The notes under the pieces: generated by a model
Database searches by the model: none
Seen by the model: only the letters and a program-made list of their open reading frames with translations
What the model was told of the DNA's origin: nothing
DNA from: Patescibacteria group bacterium
GTDB taxonomy: Bacteria; Patescibacteriota; Patescibacteriia; SG8-24
DNA: 36,462 bases
Direction of reading: 5' to 3'
Assembly: GCA_018813785.1 (NCBI GenBank)
Contig: JAHJAU010000070.1
Span: forward strand, 1 to 36,462
Shown here: positions 27,209 through 36,437 of the stretch, one piece after another
How positions within the stretch are numbered: the stretch's first letter is position 1
How the letters are laid out: the number at the start of each line of letters is the position of its first letter
Made by a program: the position numbers and the translations under genes

Positions 27209-28321
27209 CCCCAATTCAATACATAACCGAACACTTCAGTGTAACATTGCCGATTAGGCATAACTGTAGTAATCATGTCAAAAAAGACGCATTTGAAGGA
27301 GTTCGAGAGGGAGAAGATCGAGTACTGGCTGAGGCTGGGGTTCGGCAACAACGAGATCGCCAGGAAGCTGGCTCGCAGCGGATCGTCAGTGTCCGACGAG
27401 ATCCGCCGCAACAGCAACCCAGACGGTAAGTATACGGCGGCGGATGCCCAGCGCCGAGCCGACCAGAGACGAGAGCGAAAGAAGGGTCGGAAGCTCGAAA
27501 GGGACGCCGTGCTACACGACTACGTAGTCTCCCTGCTCCGCGGCGACGGCATGCTACAGGGCTGGGCGCCGGACGCGATCGCCGGGCGGCTGAAGCACTA
27601 CCCAGAGCTGGTGCCGGAGGAGTTGCGGGGGAAGACCGTCTCGCACGAGGCGATATACCAGTACATATACGAAGGCGAGGGAAAGTGGGAGGCGCTGTAC
27701 CACCACCTGCCCAGGAAGCGCAGCCGCAGGAGGATCAAAGAGGGCAGGAAAACGCGTCAGCAGAGCAAAATACCGAACAGGGTGAGCATCCGGCTACGAC
27801 CGGCCGAAGTCAATGAGAGGAAGACGTTCGGCGACTGGGAAAGCGACACCTTCGAGGGTACGGGATCGGCGTGCGGATCTGTGCAGGTGGAGCGCAAGTC
27901 GAGGAAGATTCACCTGCACAGGACGGCGGACAAGACCAAGGAGGAGACCGAACGAGCCATCAGGCAGACCATCGAGTCATATCCGGAATACCTGCGGGGC
28001 GAGGCGTTCCGGACGATGACCCTCGACAACGGTGGCGAGGGCGCGAACCACGGGAAATTGAGGAGGGAATACGGCATCGACACCTACTTCTGCGACCCGT
28101 ACTGCTCGTGGCAGAAGGGCTCGGTGGAGAACGCCATCGGCCTCGTGCGGCTGAGGTTCATTCCAAAGAAAACAAATCTCTCGACCCTTTCGGATCGAGA
28201 GTTCATGCTCATGGAGGACTTCCTGAATGACATGCCCGGAAAGTCTCTCGGGCACCTTACGCCGAATGAGGTCGCGGCGCAATATTTGTGAGAGGTGTTC
28301 GGTTATTAGCTTGAATTTGGG
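27209..28321 (+). mobile_element. IS30-family insertion sequence
   Basis: Imperfect terminal inverted repeats CCCCAATTCAATACATAACCGAACACTTC and (reverse complement of right end) CCCAAATTCAAGCTAATAACCGAACACCTC flank the transposase ORF. Exact ends and target duplication not resolved. Confidence 0.85.
27275..28291 (+). CDS. IS30-family transposase
   Basis: MSKKTHLKEFEREKIEYWLRLGFGNNEIARKLARSGSSVSDEIRRN HTH; FGDWESDTFEG, TLDNGGEGANH, YFCDPYCSWQKGSVENAIGLVRLRFIPKKT. Confidence 0.96.
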   Translation: MSKKTHLKEFEREKIEYWLRLGFGNNEIARKLARSGSSVSDEIRRNSNPDGKYTAADAQRRADQRRERKKGRKLERDAVLHDYVVSLLRGDGMLQGWAPDAIAGRLKHYPELVPEELRGKTVSHEAIYQYIYEGEGKWEALYHHLPRKRSRRRIKEGRKTRQQSKIPNRVSIRLRPAEVNERKTFGDWESDTFEGTGSACGSVQVERKSRKIHLHRTADKTKEETERAIRQTIESYPEYLRGEAFRTMTLDNGGEGANHGKLRREYGIDTYFCDPYCSWQKGSVENAIGLVRLRFIPKKTNLSTLSDREFMLMEDFLNDMPGKSLGHLTPNEVAAQYL

Positions 28322-28457
28322 AATGTCAAAGGTAAGCTAAAAACTGACACCCCCCCAACCAGGATTTATATGTTATGGTATATGAGTTGACTTAAATAAA
28401 GACTCAAATCGTTGCTAACGATCGACGAGTCCGCTCTTTAAAAGATCGAGGTGTGTT

Positions 28458-28904
28458 TTGATTACAGAACTCAAAGAGTTGCTCGATGAGGTGGCGGCTA
28501 TTCCAGATGATCAAATTGAGGAGCCGAGCTTGAAGATTGCTCCAGAACATTTTGTGGTCGGTCGAATCGACGATCTAAAACTACGGCGCATTTTTACCGC
28601 CTATACACGTCGAGTTCGCGAACTGAGTCAATTGCATCAAGCGGTTCGTGGACCAATGTTAGTAGCGCGAAATATCCCTACTACAATCCAGACTAAAATG
28701 ATCGAATTACAGGACGAGCTGGATCTACTACGACAAATTTTTTTCTATGCTCTTAGCAAACGATTTGGTTTGTTCGGGCGACCGTTTATTCATGTTCACG
28801 TTGGCTGGCTGGTCAGTTGGTCGAATCGATCAACATCAACTCCGGCCTGCTCCGGTTCAGAAACGACGTTCGACAATGATAACAATGATCAAAACACCAA
28901 CTAA
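28458..28904 (+). CDS. Orphan small protein, tandem family member 1
   Basis: TTG start after GAGGTGTG; ELKELLDEVAAIP, DLKLRRIFTAYTRRVREL, ELDLLRQIFFYALSKRF, VHVGWLVSWS align with 29046-29522. Confidence 0.75.
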   Translation: MITELKELLDEVAAIPDDQIEEPSLKIAPEHFVVGRIDDLKLRRIFTAYTRRVRELSQLHQAVRGPMLVARNIPTTIQTKMIELQDELDLLRQIFFYALSKRFGLFGRPFIHVHVGWLVSWSNRSTSTPACSGSETTFDNDNNDQNTN

Positions 28905-28915
28905 ATCTTAAAACT

Positions 28916-28939
28916 ATCGGGTTTTGCCCGATTTTTTTA
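28916..28939 (+). terminator. Terminator
   Basis: ATCGGG-ttttg-CCCGAT followed by TTTTTT. Confidence 0.85.
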
Positions 28940-29045
28940 TTGAGTTACAGCCAACACTAAAACTAAACCCCGAAGCCTTGAATGAATTGACGATGTTCAG
29001 CCGCCATGTTAAAAAGCGGAAGGTGAAGTAAGCATACTTTGCTAC

Positions 29046-29522
29046 ATGGAGGTTCACTTGCCCAAACACAGAGATTTTGCCGAACTCAAAGACCTGCTGG
29101 CTGAGGTGCAAAAAATTCCCCTCAGTGAGGTGGTCGATATACCGTACGACCTTGAGGAGGGTCAGCATGCTTTCGCCACAGTGAAACACGCTGATCTCAA
29201 GCGACTCTACACGGCACAAGTAGAACGCATACAACGAGTGAAAAAATTACGCGTTCAATTACCGGAAAAACTGGCGGGTGATCCGAAGATCGCTGAAACA
29301 CTGATCGATCAAATAGAGAACGCGGCGCAAGAGGTCGAACTTCTGAAGCATCTATTCTTCTACTTGTTGCTGAAACGCTACGCACCACCCTCATATGAAA
29401 CGATCGGTGTCGCCCGTGGCTGGCAAATCTACTGGGAAGGGCCCAGGGCAAACGAAGAACTGTTCAGCCTGATCACCTTCTCTAACCTTGATAATCCGGA
29501 CGGCACAGAAGACCCGGATTAA
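29046..29522 (+). CDS. Orphan small protein, tandem family member 2
   Basis: ELKDLLAEVQKIP, DLKRLYTAQVERIQRV, EVELLKHLFFYLLLKRY, VARGWQIYWE. Confidence 0.8.
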   Translation: MEVHLPKHRDFAELKDLLAEVQKIPLSEVVDIPYDLEEGQHAFATVKHADLKRLYTAQVERIQRVKKLRVQLPEKLAGDPKIAETLIDQIENAAQEVELLKHLFFYLLLKRYAPPSYETIGVARGWQIYWEGPRANEELFSLITFSNLDNPDGTEDPD

Positions 29523-29543
29523 ACCTCTCGGACCAATCATCTC

Positions 29544-29568
29544 GCGCTGAGTTTATTAGCGCTTTTTT
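29544..29568 (+). terminator. Terminator
   Basis: GCGCT...AGCGC then TTTTTT. Confidence 0.75.
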
Positions 29569-29616
29569 ATTATTTTTTAACTATACTGAATAAGCACCTT
29601 TGCTTCGGAGTCTAAA

Positions 29617-30051
29617 ATGAAAAAATGTTTGATCGAAATTATTGGACAGCTGGAACGTGTCAGTCCAGAGGATCTCAAACTGTTTGCCCCACGTTTACCG
29701 ATCGGCCCAAAAGACGATGTGTTCGGCGAGTTGAACTCTGAACTTCGTCCGCTGTATGTGGTCGGACTGCAATTACAGCGCCTGATCGGACTCATCGAAA
29801 ATCTGGCCACCGACGAAGCACAGTTCGAGGATGTTCTGCCCGAGTTACGCCAACGGGCCACGGTGGTCAATGCCCTATTCTGGATCGCAGTCGCCGAGAA
29901 CTTCCCGCGTTTCCGCGATGGTGATATGGCGGTGATATTCAAAAACTGGCTCGTCGGACGACGTTGCGACTCTGTGGCCGGAGAAAAAATATTGGGTAGT
30001 AGTCAACAATTCACCTTTTCCAATTTCGGTGGCAATGGTATTGATGCCTGA
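29617..30051 (+). CDS. Orphan small protein, probable divergent family member 3
   Basis: LRPLYVVGLQLQRLIGLIENL...VVNALFWIAVAENFPRFRDGDMAVIFKNWLVG matches the layout of members 1 and 2. Confidence 0.7.
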   Translation: MKKCLIEIIGQLERVSPEDLKLFAPRLPIGPKDDVFGELNSELRPLYVVGLQLQRLIGLIENLATDEAQFEDVLPELRQRATVVNALFWIAVAENFPRFRDGDMAVIFKNWLVGRRCDSVAGEKILGSSQQFTFSNFGGNGIDA

Positions 30052-30102
30052 GACTATGAAAAGAACGTCTGCCTACCGCGCCAACACCTTGTCAAAAACA
30101 AG

Positions 30103-30125
30103 CCGTCAACTTTGACGGTTTTTAT
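30103..30125 (+). terminator. Terminator
   Basis: CCGTCA...TGACGG then TTTTTAT. Confidence 0.75.
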
Positions 30126-30229
30126 TATCCAACAAAATCTAGAGACTATTTTAACTAAAAAGTGTCGGAGACTTTAATAACCTAGACATAACTTTCTCCA
30201 CCCGCTACCTTAGCGACGAGGAGAATCAA

Positions 30230-30829
30230 ATGAATGCAACGATCTTTTCCGTGGATGTTGAGGCTACAGGTCGAACACCGGCCAGTGCCAGCCTGTTGTC
30301 GATTGGTGCCTGTGTTGTAGGTAGCGAACACGAATGTTTTTACTGCGAGCTGCAACCGATCAATGATGGTTATCTGGTCGAGGCGATGCGCATCGGTTGC
30401 CTGGGTCTTAGTTGTTTGCCAAAACGAATTGGCTTTGATCCCAGCAAACCATCGTTTCGTCCGGACTTGGTTTTGCAGCTGATGCGGAAAAACGGCCAGG
30501 ATACAGCGAACGCTATCCCTGAATTTTGCCGCTGGGTCAAAACTGTGGCCGGCAATACTGCAGCCATCTTTGCTAGTGACAATCCGGTCTTTGATGGTCT
30601 GTGGGTGTTCTATTATATTGATCGCTTTTCTGCGGATCCGAATCCGTTCGGTCACAGCGGCCTGTCACTCAACTCAGTGGCCAAAGGCGCGGCCGGAAAT
30701 TTACGCACTACCATGAAAAGAATGATGCGAGTTAAACAGCGGGGCGTAAAGCACAATGCGCTCGATGATGCTCGACATAATGCCAGGCTATTTGAAATCT
30801 TGGCCGAGCGATATCAAATCAAACTTTGA
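30230..30829 (+). CDS. DnaQ-like (DEDD) 3'-5' exonuclease
   Basis: IFSVDVEATGRTPASASLLSIGA (DxE), FASDNPVFDGLWVFYY, HNALDDARHNARLFEIL. Confidence 0.88.
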   Translation: MNATIFSVDVEATGRTPASASLLSIGACVVGSEHECFYCELQPINDGYLVEAMRIGCLGLSCLPKRIGFDPSKPSFRPDLVLQLMRKNGQDTANAIPEFCRWVKTVAGNTAAIFASDNPVFDGLWVFYYIDRFSADPNPFGHSGLSLNSVAKGAAGNLRTTMKRMMRVKQRGVKHNALDDARHNARLFEILAERYQIKL

Positions 30830-30832
30830 TTA

Positions 30833-30859
30833 AACACCAGCGCTGTCTGGTGTTTTTTT
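30833..30859 (+). terminator. Terminator
   Basis: AACACCAG-cgctgt-CTGGTGTTTTTTT. Confidence 0.85.
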
Positions 30860-30982
30860 ATTCATCAGACAAAGATAACTTGGCGTCTAGCCTGACCAAT
30901 TTAGACTGCTGGCATGAAACAAAATTTTAACTAGACAAAAAACCGCGCCGAAGCACGGTCTTTTATATTCTGGTCGCCGAAT

Positions 30983-31264
30983 CTACAATACAGCTTCTTT
31001 AGTCGGCTTAGAAACACGAAACTTCACAACGGTTTTAGCTGGAATTTTGATCGCTTCACCGGTAGCCGGGTTTCGACCCATACGAGCAGCGCGCTGTTGT
31101 CTGATCAGCTTGCCGATGTTCATCAATGGGAACTCACCGTTCTTTTTAACCTCGGAGAGAGCCATTGCCTCGTACATCTCGAGAAATTCCTTAATTTCCT
31201 TTCTTGGCTTTTCGGCCTTTTCGGCCAGCGCAGCAATAACCTGCGTTTTGGTCATCTTCGCCAT
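30983..31264 (-). CDS. HU-family DNA-binding protein
   Basis: MTKTQVIAALAEKAEKPRKEIKEFLEMY, FPLMNIGKLIRQQRAARMGRNPATGEAIKIPAKTVVKFRVSK. Confidence 0.95.
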   Translation of the reverse strand: MAKMTKTQVIAALAEKAEKPRKEIKEFLEMYEAMALSEVKKNGEFPLMNIGKLIRQQRAARMGRNPATGEAIKIPAKTVVKFRVSKPTKEAVL

Positions 31265-31491
31265 AGCGATATAAACTTTATTATGAATAACACCACTTAT
31301 AGATAAACGATTTAAGGCTAGCTGTGAAGGGGATAAGCTCTAAAGATATTCACAGGTAAAAATCTGAATCAATTTCTAATAACAATAATCCGATCAGCTA
31401 GCCAATTATTCCACGAAAGACCAGTTGCGATTTTATTGAACGACAGCTAACCTATAGCTGTTCCTTTTAATAAAAAGAAAGGCGGAGGCAA

Positions 31492-32394
31492 ATGACGGCT
31501 CCCAAAAACTCGTCAGCCGTCCGCTGGGCGGATCGCATTCTAATCAGTGGTGCCGTAGAAAATGAAGCGGATAAAATCAGACGCCGCTTGGCTGGCTCAT
31601 TATCCGATTGTTATGGTGTGGCAGGCCAGGAGTTGCGTAAAACTGCTTTTGAGTTGCAGGCTATTCAGCAAATCTCTGGTCTCCTGAATGTTATGGCCAA
31701 TTCAATGCAACTGACGCCGCGTGGTATCACATCGGCCCGAGTTCATTTGTTACAACCCAATGACTATCGTTTGTTCTTAGGTGATGAAGATAATGCGCGA
31801 ACTGTCCTGGGGCACACTTACATCGCACATACAACTGATAAAGTGGCTAAGATGTTTCTACTGACCCATGAGCTGGCTCATCTGGCTTCCTATTTGTGTC
31901 TACAAGTCAACGTCACACCGCGAGCTATTCACGTTACCTGGAAAAAATCTGGCTATAGAATGCAGGGTCAAAGAGGTAATCAATTCACCGGACTAAATGA
32001 AGCAGTAGCGGAGATTGTTGCAGGTTTGATTCGAGAGATAATCGTACGGCGCAGCGGCCTGCTAAATACTCCACAAAAAAAAGATCTGACCAGTAAATAC
32101 CTCTATGCACCCCAAGTACGGATAGTTCAGTGTCTGGTAGATCGAATTGCCAAACATGAGAATTGCGATGATGCTAATGCACTACTCGATGCAATTCGTG
32201 GATTCTTATCTGGCGGCGTTTCGTTTCTGCGACGAGCCAACCGAGCCGTGCCTGGTGCAGCAGCTATCCTGCGCGCCATGAATAACCAGCCGGAATCAGT
32301 GCTAATCGCGGCTTATGCTCTGGGCATGACCGATATCTATACCGAAATCAACGATGTTCTGCGCTCGCAAAACATCTTCGATATCGAAATCTAA
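31492..32394 (+). CDS. Putative HExxH zinc metalloprotease, copy 1
   Basis: FLLTHELAHLASY and downstream FTGLNEAVAEIVAGLIRE (gluzincin-like HExxH...NEAxxE arrangement). Confidence 0.75.
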   Translation: MTAPKNSSAVRWADRILISGAVENEADKIRRRLAGSLSDCYGVAGQELRKTAFELQAIQQISGLLNVMANSMQLTPRGITSARVHLLQPNDYRLFLGDEDNARTVLGHTYIAHTTDKVAKMFLLTHELAHLASYLCLQVNVTPRAIHVTWKKSGYRMQGQRGNQFTGLNEAVAEIVAGLIREIIVRRSGLLNTPQKKDLTSKYLYAPQVRIVQCLVDRIAKHENCDDANALLDAIRGFLSGGVSFLRRANRAVPGAAAILRAMNNQPESVLIAAYALGMTDIYTEINDVLRSQNIFDIEI

Positions 32395-32513
32395 AAAAGA
32401 CTCAGCTTAACGCCGGGTCATTTTTTTACAAAATGCTTTCTGATTTCAAGCCAAATTTTGCGATCAATAAAACACGTGCTAAGGTGGTCAGACCCTTTCA
32501 AAAGGAGCTGAAG

Positions 32514-33500
32514 ATGGCAAGGCAAACCGATATTTCGGTTAAGAACGGTCGCGTTTCGCGGCCACGTACTGTCGAACCACCGTTCGTAATACGAGTTCAG
32601 GGCATCGAAGGGCCGCCGCGTCGGGTGGTCGAACAGGATTTTCGTCAGAAATTGTTGAGCGGTCATTACGCCCAGAGAAATTTTTACGAGGAACCCAAGA
32701 CACGGTTTGATCGGGCGTTGATTCATGCCTCGATTCGGGCACTTAACGCAGTGCGTGGAAACCTTGGTCTAGAACCAATCGCCTTACCTCTCGAACATTT
32801 TCATCTTTTGTCGGAGGATGAATATATTCAAATGTTTGAGGGGGCGGCCGAGACCGGCGGATTGACGGCCTTCCGTGAAATGTATATCCGACACTGTTCA
32901 CGGCGTGCTGATCTAGCCAGGCGCATTACGCACGAACTGGCGCATGCAGCCTGTTTTCATCAGTACACGGTTGCGGCGCAAATAGTCGAGCCCAATGATC
33001 AAGACTGCGAAGCACTGGAAGATGATGACGACAATGAAGAAGATTGTGGCGGAGTGCTGATCAAATCAATCCGACATGATCGAAGTGGGTTGCAACTAGC
33101 AGGCAAAAAATTCCAAGGGCTGGATGAAGCGATAACAGAAATCCTGGCCTCCTTGATCCGTAGCCGTATGATTGCCGATCGCCATCCACTAAGTAAAGCA
33201 GCGGTTGAAGAATTGACAACTTACTGCTCCTATTTGCCTCAAATAAGCGTCATCTTTCGTGTTATCAGTGACCTGTATGAGAAGAGGGAAGTTGGTCTGG
33301 CTGTCCTGATCTGGGACTATCTGACTGGCAGTAACGATTTTTGCCGACGTCTGCGACGCAGGGATCGACAAATGCACGACCTGATTCGGCAGATGGGTGA
33401 CGAGCCGGAAGACGCTCTTCGAACTGCGCTGGCTCTCGGATATTGCGAGGAGGCAGAAGAAATCGCCGAAGATTTTTCTGACACTCCTGATGAAGAATGA
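32514..33500 (+). CDS. Putative HExxH zinc metalloprotease, copy 2
   Basis: RRITHELAHAACF and FQGLDEAITEILASLIRS; start at internal ATG preceded by AAAAGGAG. Confidence 0.75.
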   Translation: MARQTDISVKNGRVSRPRTVEPPFVIRVQGIEGPPRRVVEQDFRQKLLSGHYAQRNFYEEPKTRFDRALIHASIRALNAVRGNLGLEPIALPLEHFHLLSEDEYIQMFEGAAETGGLTAFREMYIRHCSRRADLARRITHELAHAACFHQYTVAAQIVEPNDQDCEALEDDDDNEEDCGGVLIKSIRHDRSGLQLAGKKFQGLDEAITEILASLIRSRMIADRHPLSKAAVEELTTYCSYLPQISVIFRVISDLYEKREVGLAVLIWDYLTGSNDFCRRLRRRDRQMHDLIRQMGDEPEDALRTALALGYCEEAEEIAEDFSDTPDEE

Positions 33501-33515
33501 AAATACGAGAGACTA

Positions 33516-33537
33516 ACGGCCGCCTGGCCGTTTTTTA
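33516..33537 (+). terminator. Terminator
   Basis: ACGGCC-gcct-GGCCGTTTTTTAT. Confidence 0.85.
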
Positions 33538-33650
33538 TTATTTTCGCCATTTTTTAGTTAACTACTGCTTTTACAAGAGATAGAGAAATCTAGTTAGAAC
33601 CTGTTAATTTCTTACGTCGGCAACTAACTTCGCCGAACATAGAGGATTAA

Positions 33651-34187
33651 ATGGCAGCTCCTTTCCAGCCCCCACCCGAGCCAATCAGCAAGTCAGACGA
33701 CGATCCAAAGTCTGGGTCAAATCGCCGCCGAAGGACGATCGGCGATATGTTCCTCTGGCTTTTGATTACGGTTGTCGCGATCTTCGTCATGTCTTCGATG
33801 GCTCTCTCCGTGTATGTGCATCACAATATCCGCACCAGCGGCAATGGTCAGGGCTCCTACCCACTGACCAATTCCATCGAGCTGATCAACAGCTACGACA
33901 GATTCGTACCGGTCGGCCAGGAAACCTACTGTTACGCCGAACGAGATGGCGCCAGCTTGCATCTGCTGGAACAGATCGAAGACCATGTCCTGGTCGAGTA
34001 TCGCACGCCAGTGGTGACAGAGTCTAGACTCTGGATCTACTGCTCCAACGGTATTCAAATCGTCATGACTCTTCGTGATTGGAACCGAAATGTCCGAGTC
34101 AATCAGTGGATGGCAGAGCAGCAGACCGCCGAGGCTCGGGCCGAACGTCGACGCCTGGAAATCGAACGACGCCTGCTGAACCGGTAA
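33651..34187 (+). CDS. Hypothetical single-pass membrane protein
   Basis: Charged N-terminus, TM MFLWLLITVVAIFVMSSMALSVYV, soluble C-terminal part. Confidence 0.7.
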   Translation: MAAPFQPPPEPISKSDDDPKSGSNRRRRTIGDMFLWLLITVVAIFVMSSMALSVYVHHNIRTSGNGQGSYPLTNSIELINSYDRFVPVGQETYCYAERDGASLHLLEQIEDHVLVEYRTPVVTESRLWIYCSNGIQIVMTLRDWNRNVRVNQWMAEQQTAEARAERRRLEIERRLLNR

Positions 34188-34229
34188 TCGGCGCCGGCCA
34201 GCCCTGGCCCGATGCTCAAACCACAACCG

Positions 34230-34255
34230 CGACGCAACTCTGCGTCGTTTTTTTA
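34230..34255 (+). terminator. Terminator
   Basis: CGACGCA-actc-TGCGTCG then TTTTTTT. Confidence 0.85.
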
Positions 34256-34356
34256 TTGCTCGGCAAACATAACGAATCGAAACTTATTGGAACTCAATTG
34301 ACAGCATTAAACAACGAGATTAAGATGCCTCGATGTTCCTTAATAAGGAGATTGAG

Positions 34357-34971
34357 ATGCTGATAGTCGGACTCACTGGCGGTATTGGTTGCGGAAAAAG
34401 TACGGTTCGTGAACTGCTGGAGCGGTTCATTGACACTCGGACATTCGATTGTGATGAGATCAGTAAACGTATTCTGTTCTCGCCGGACTTTGTGCCGGTT
34501 GCCGAACGCATTCTGGGGCGAAGCGCTTTCATCGATGGTCAGCCTGACACTAAGCGCATCGCTCAAATTATCTTCGGAGATGCCGAACGTAAAACCCGAT
34601 TCGAACGCCTGTTGCACCCACTGGTACGCCAAGCAATGAAGGTGGCTAAGGAACAAGCTGAGCAAGATGGTATCAAACTGTTTGTCGTGGAATCAGCCAT
34701 TATGTTCGAAAGCCGACTCAGCGACCTATGCGATGTGACGGTCTGTGCGACCTGTGGCGCGGAGGAGCAGTTGCGACGCCTGACGGCCATTCGCCAAATG
34801 ACAATCGAAGAAATTCAGGCGCGTCAGGCACAACAAATGCCTGACAGCGAACGTCAACTGCAGGCGAACATCCTTATCGGCACAGACTGTTCATTGGAGG
34901 CATTGCGTCGACGAGTCGGACATCTGCATACTTATCTGATTGATCTGGAGCTTCGTTTCAGCGCCCATTAG
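34357..34971 (+). CDS. coaE: Dephospho-CoA kinase-like protein
   Basis: MLIVGLTGGIGCGKSTVRELLE P-loop, FDCDEISKRI, RFERLLHPLVRQAM, FVVESAIMFES; start at internal ATG after AAGGAG. Confidence 0.85.
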   Translation: MLIVGLTGGIGCGKSTVRELLERFIDTRTFDCDEISKRILFSPDFVPVAERILGRSAFIDGQPDTKRIAQIIFGDAERKTRFERLLHPLVRQAMKVAKEQAEQDGIKLFVVESAIMFESRLSDLCDVTVCATCGAEEQLRRLTAIRQMTIEEIQARQAQQMPDSERQLQANILIGTDCSLEALRRRVGHLHTYLIDLELRFSAH

Positions 34972-34983
34972 GAGGTAAAAAAA

Positions 34984-35565
34984 ATGAACCGAATCAACGA
35001 ACCTCATCTGGAAATCCTGTTGCGCTCACGCTATGGCGAGCCGTGGCGGCACTATCATGACTGGGATCATGTGCGGCGCGTGCTACAGGAGTTTTCCCAA
35101 GTCCGGCACTTGGTCGGCCAACCAGCCCAGCAGGTAATCGTCTGGGCAATCAAGTTTCACGATGCTGTCTACGAACCAACCGCGCAAAACAACGAAGAGC
35201 GAAGTACTCAACTAGCTTATGCTTTTCTTGGACCGTTTCTGCCGTCCAACAAGGTACAAGAAGTGTGTCGTCTGATCAAGCTGACCAAACATCACAATCC
35301 AAAACCAGACGACATCAACGGTTGCATTATCTGTGACCTCGACCTGGCGGTAATGGGTTGGACGTGGTCAGAATTCAATCGTTTCGGTCAGCTCATCCGG
35401 TCGGAATACCGACATGTTCCAGAAGCTGACTTCCGCCGCGCTCGCCGCGAATTTATGGCCGCTTTTCTGCAGCGCCCTCATATCTTCAACCTTCCTTATT
35501 TCCATGATAAGTACGAGCAGCAAGCGCAGGAGAATCTGCGCCGAACAGTAGCTCTGCTGAGCTAA
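34984..35565 (+). CDS. Predicted HD-superfamily metal-dependent phosphohydrolase (COG4339-like)
   Basis: RSRYGEPWRHYHDWDHVRRVL, WAIKFHDAVYEP, DLDLAVMG; RBS TAGGAGG. Confidence 0.88.
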   Translation: MNRINEPHLEILLRSRYGEPWRHYHDWDHVRRVLQEFSQVRHLVGQPAQQVIVWAIKFHDAVYEPTAQNNEERSTQLAYAFLGPFLPSNKVQEVCRLIKLTKHHNPKPDDINGCIICDLDLAVMGWTWSEFNRFGQLIRSEYRHVPEADFRRARREFMAAFLQRPHIFNLPYFHDKYEQQAQENLRRTVALLS

Positions 35566-35569
35566 CTTC

Positions 35570-35598
35570 AACACCCCCCAGGCGGGGTGTTCTTTTTA
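35570..35598 (+). terminator. Terminator
   Basis: AACACCCC...GGGGTGTT followed by CTTTTT. Confidence 0.8.
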
Positions 35599-35674
35599 TA
35601 AAAACTGTCTAACACTTTTTGATTGCTGTTTCCGGCGCTTGTGCTAACGTGGAATCAGTCAAGGAGGTTTGAAG

Positions 35675-36241
35675 ATGAATCGATCTTTGACCTACATTGG
35701 AACGTTGTTGATTTTGTGGCTGACAGCATGTGCTCATCATTCAGGTGCGGTGAACGGTCAGTCTCCGCTGCCTAACATCAACCAACGGGTCGCCCCCATG
35801 CCGGTTCGAATTCCAGCCGGTTTTCAGGTTTCTGTTCCGGCCGGCTGGCACTTTTCGCCCGAAGGTCGCGGTTCGCGACCAACTCTTGAAGGACCCGGAG
35901 GAACCCGAGTTATCCTTCAGGTTGTACCGACCGCGGGACACACGCCACAAAGTGTTGTTGATTACTTTTTCCATGAACAATTAGGTGAGATGGTTCAGGA
36001 TCAAACACTAGAAATTCTTCGAGTGGCTTCTCTACCGATTGAAACCGGCGATCTCCATTATCTGGAAACTCGTAGCACTCGCTGGAATGATTCCTATACA
36101 ACCATCTATGCCTGTCGAACGCTCGACGAAAATTATCTGCTGACCGGAATCGGAATTTGGCCAAGCAACCACAATGCCGGACTGTTGCGACAAATGGCTG
36201 ATATTATGGCCAGCGTTCATATCACTGAGCAACTCCAATAA
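35675..36241 (+). CDS. Predicted lipoprotein of unknown function
   Basis: MNRSLTYIGTLLILWLTAC lipobox; RBS AAGGAGG. Confidence 0.75.
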   Translation: MNRSLTYIGTLLILWLTACAHHSGAVNGQSPLPNINQRVAPMPVRIPAGFQVSVPAGWHFSPEGRGSRPTLEGPGGTRVILQVVPTAGHTPQSVVDYFFHEQLGEMVQDQTLEILRVASLPIETGDLHYLETRSTRWNDSYTTIYACRTLDENYLLTGIGIWPSNHNAGLLRQMADIMASVHITEQLQ

Positions 36242-36301
36242 ACAACTGACTTAATCGAGCTCTCAAAGCCGCCCTCCTGGACGGTTTTCTTTTAAAGAAG
36301 T

Positions 36302-36437
36302 ACCTGTCACCCTCGACAGGTAAAAGGGACAGGTAGACCTTCAAATCTATTTTCGAAACCGCCCCTCTGGGCATTTTTCTTTTAACTAGGTGCCTGTCAC
36401 CCTCGACAGGCACGGGGGACAGGTAGACCTTCAAATC
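36302..36437. repeat. Two further copies of the CCTGTC-accctc-GACAGG palindromic repeat (inverted relative to 14169-14327)
   Basis: CCTGTCACCCTCGACAGG...GGGACAGGTAGACCTTCAAATCT at about 36303 and 36392. Confidence 0.85.

Noticed and set aside
33717-34226. 169-aa minus ORF opposite 33651-34187
   Set aside because: The plus-strand frame has a TM segment and the downstream terminator; the minus ORF has no supporting signals.
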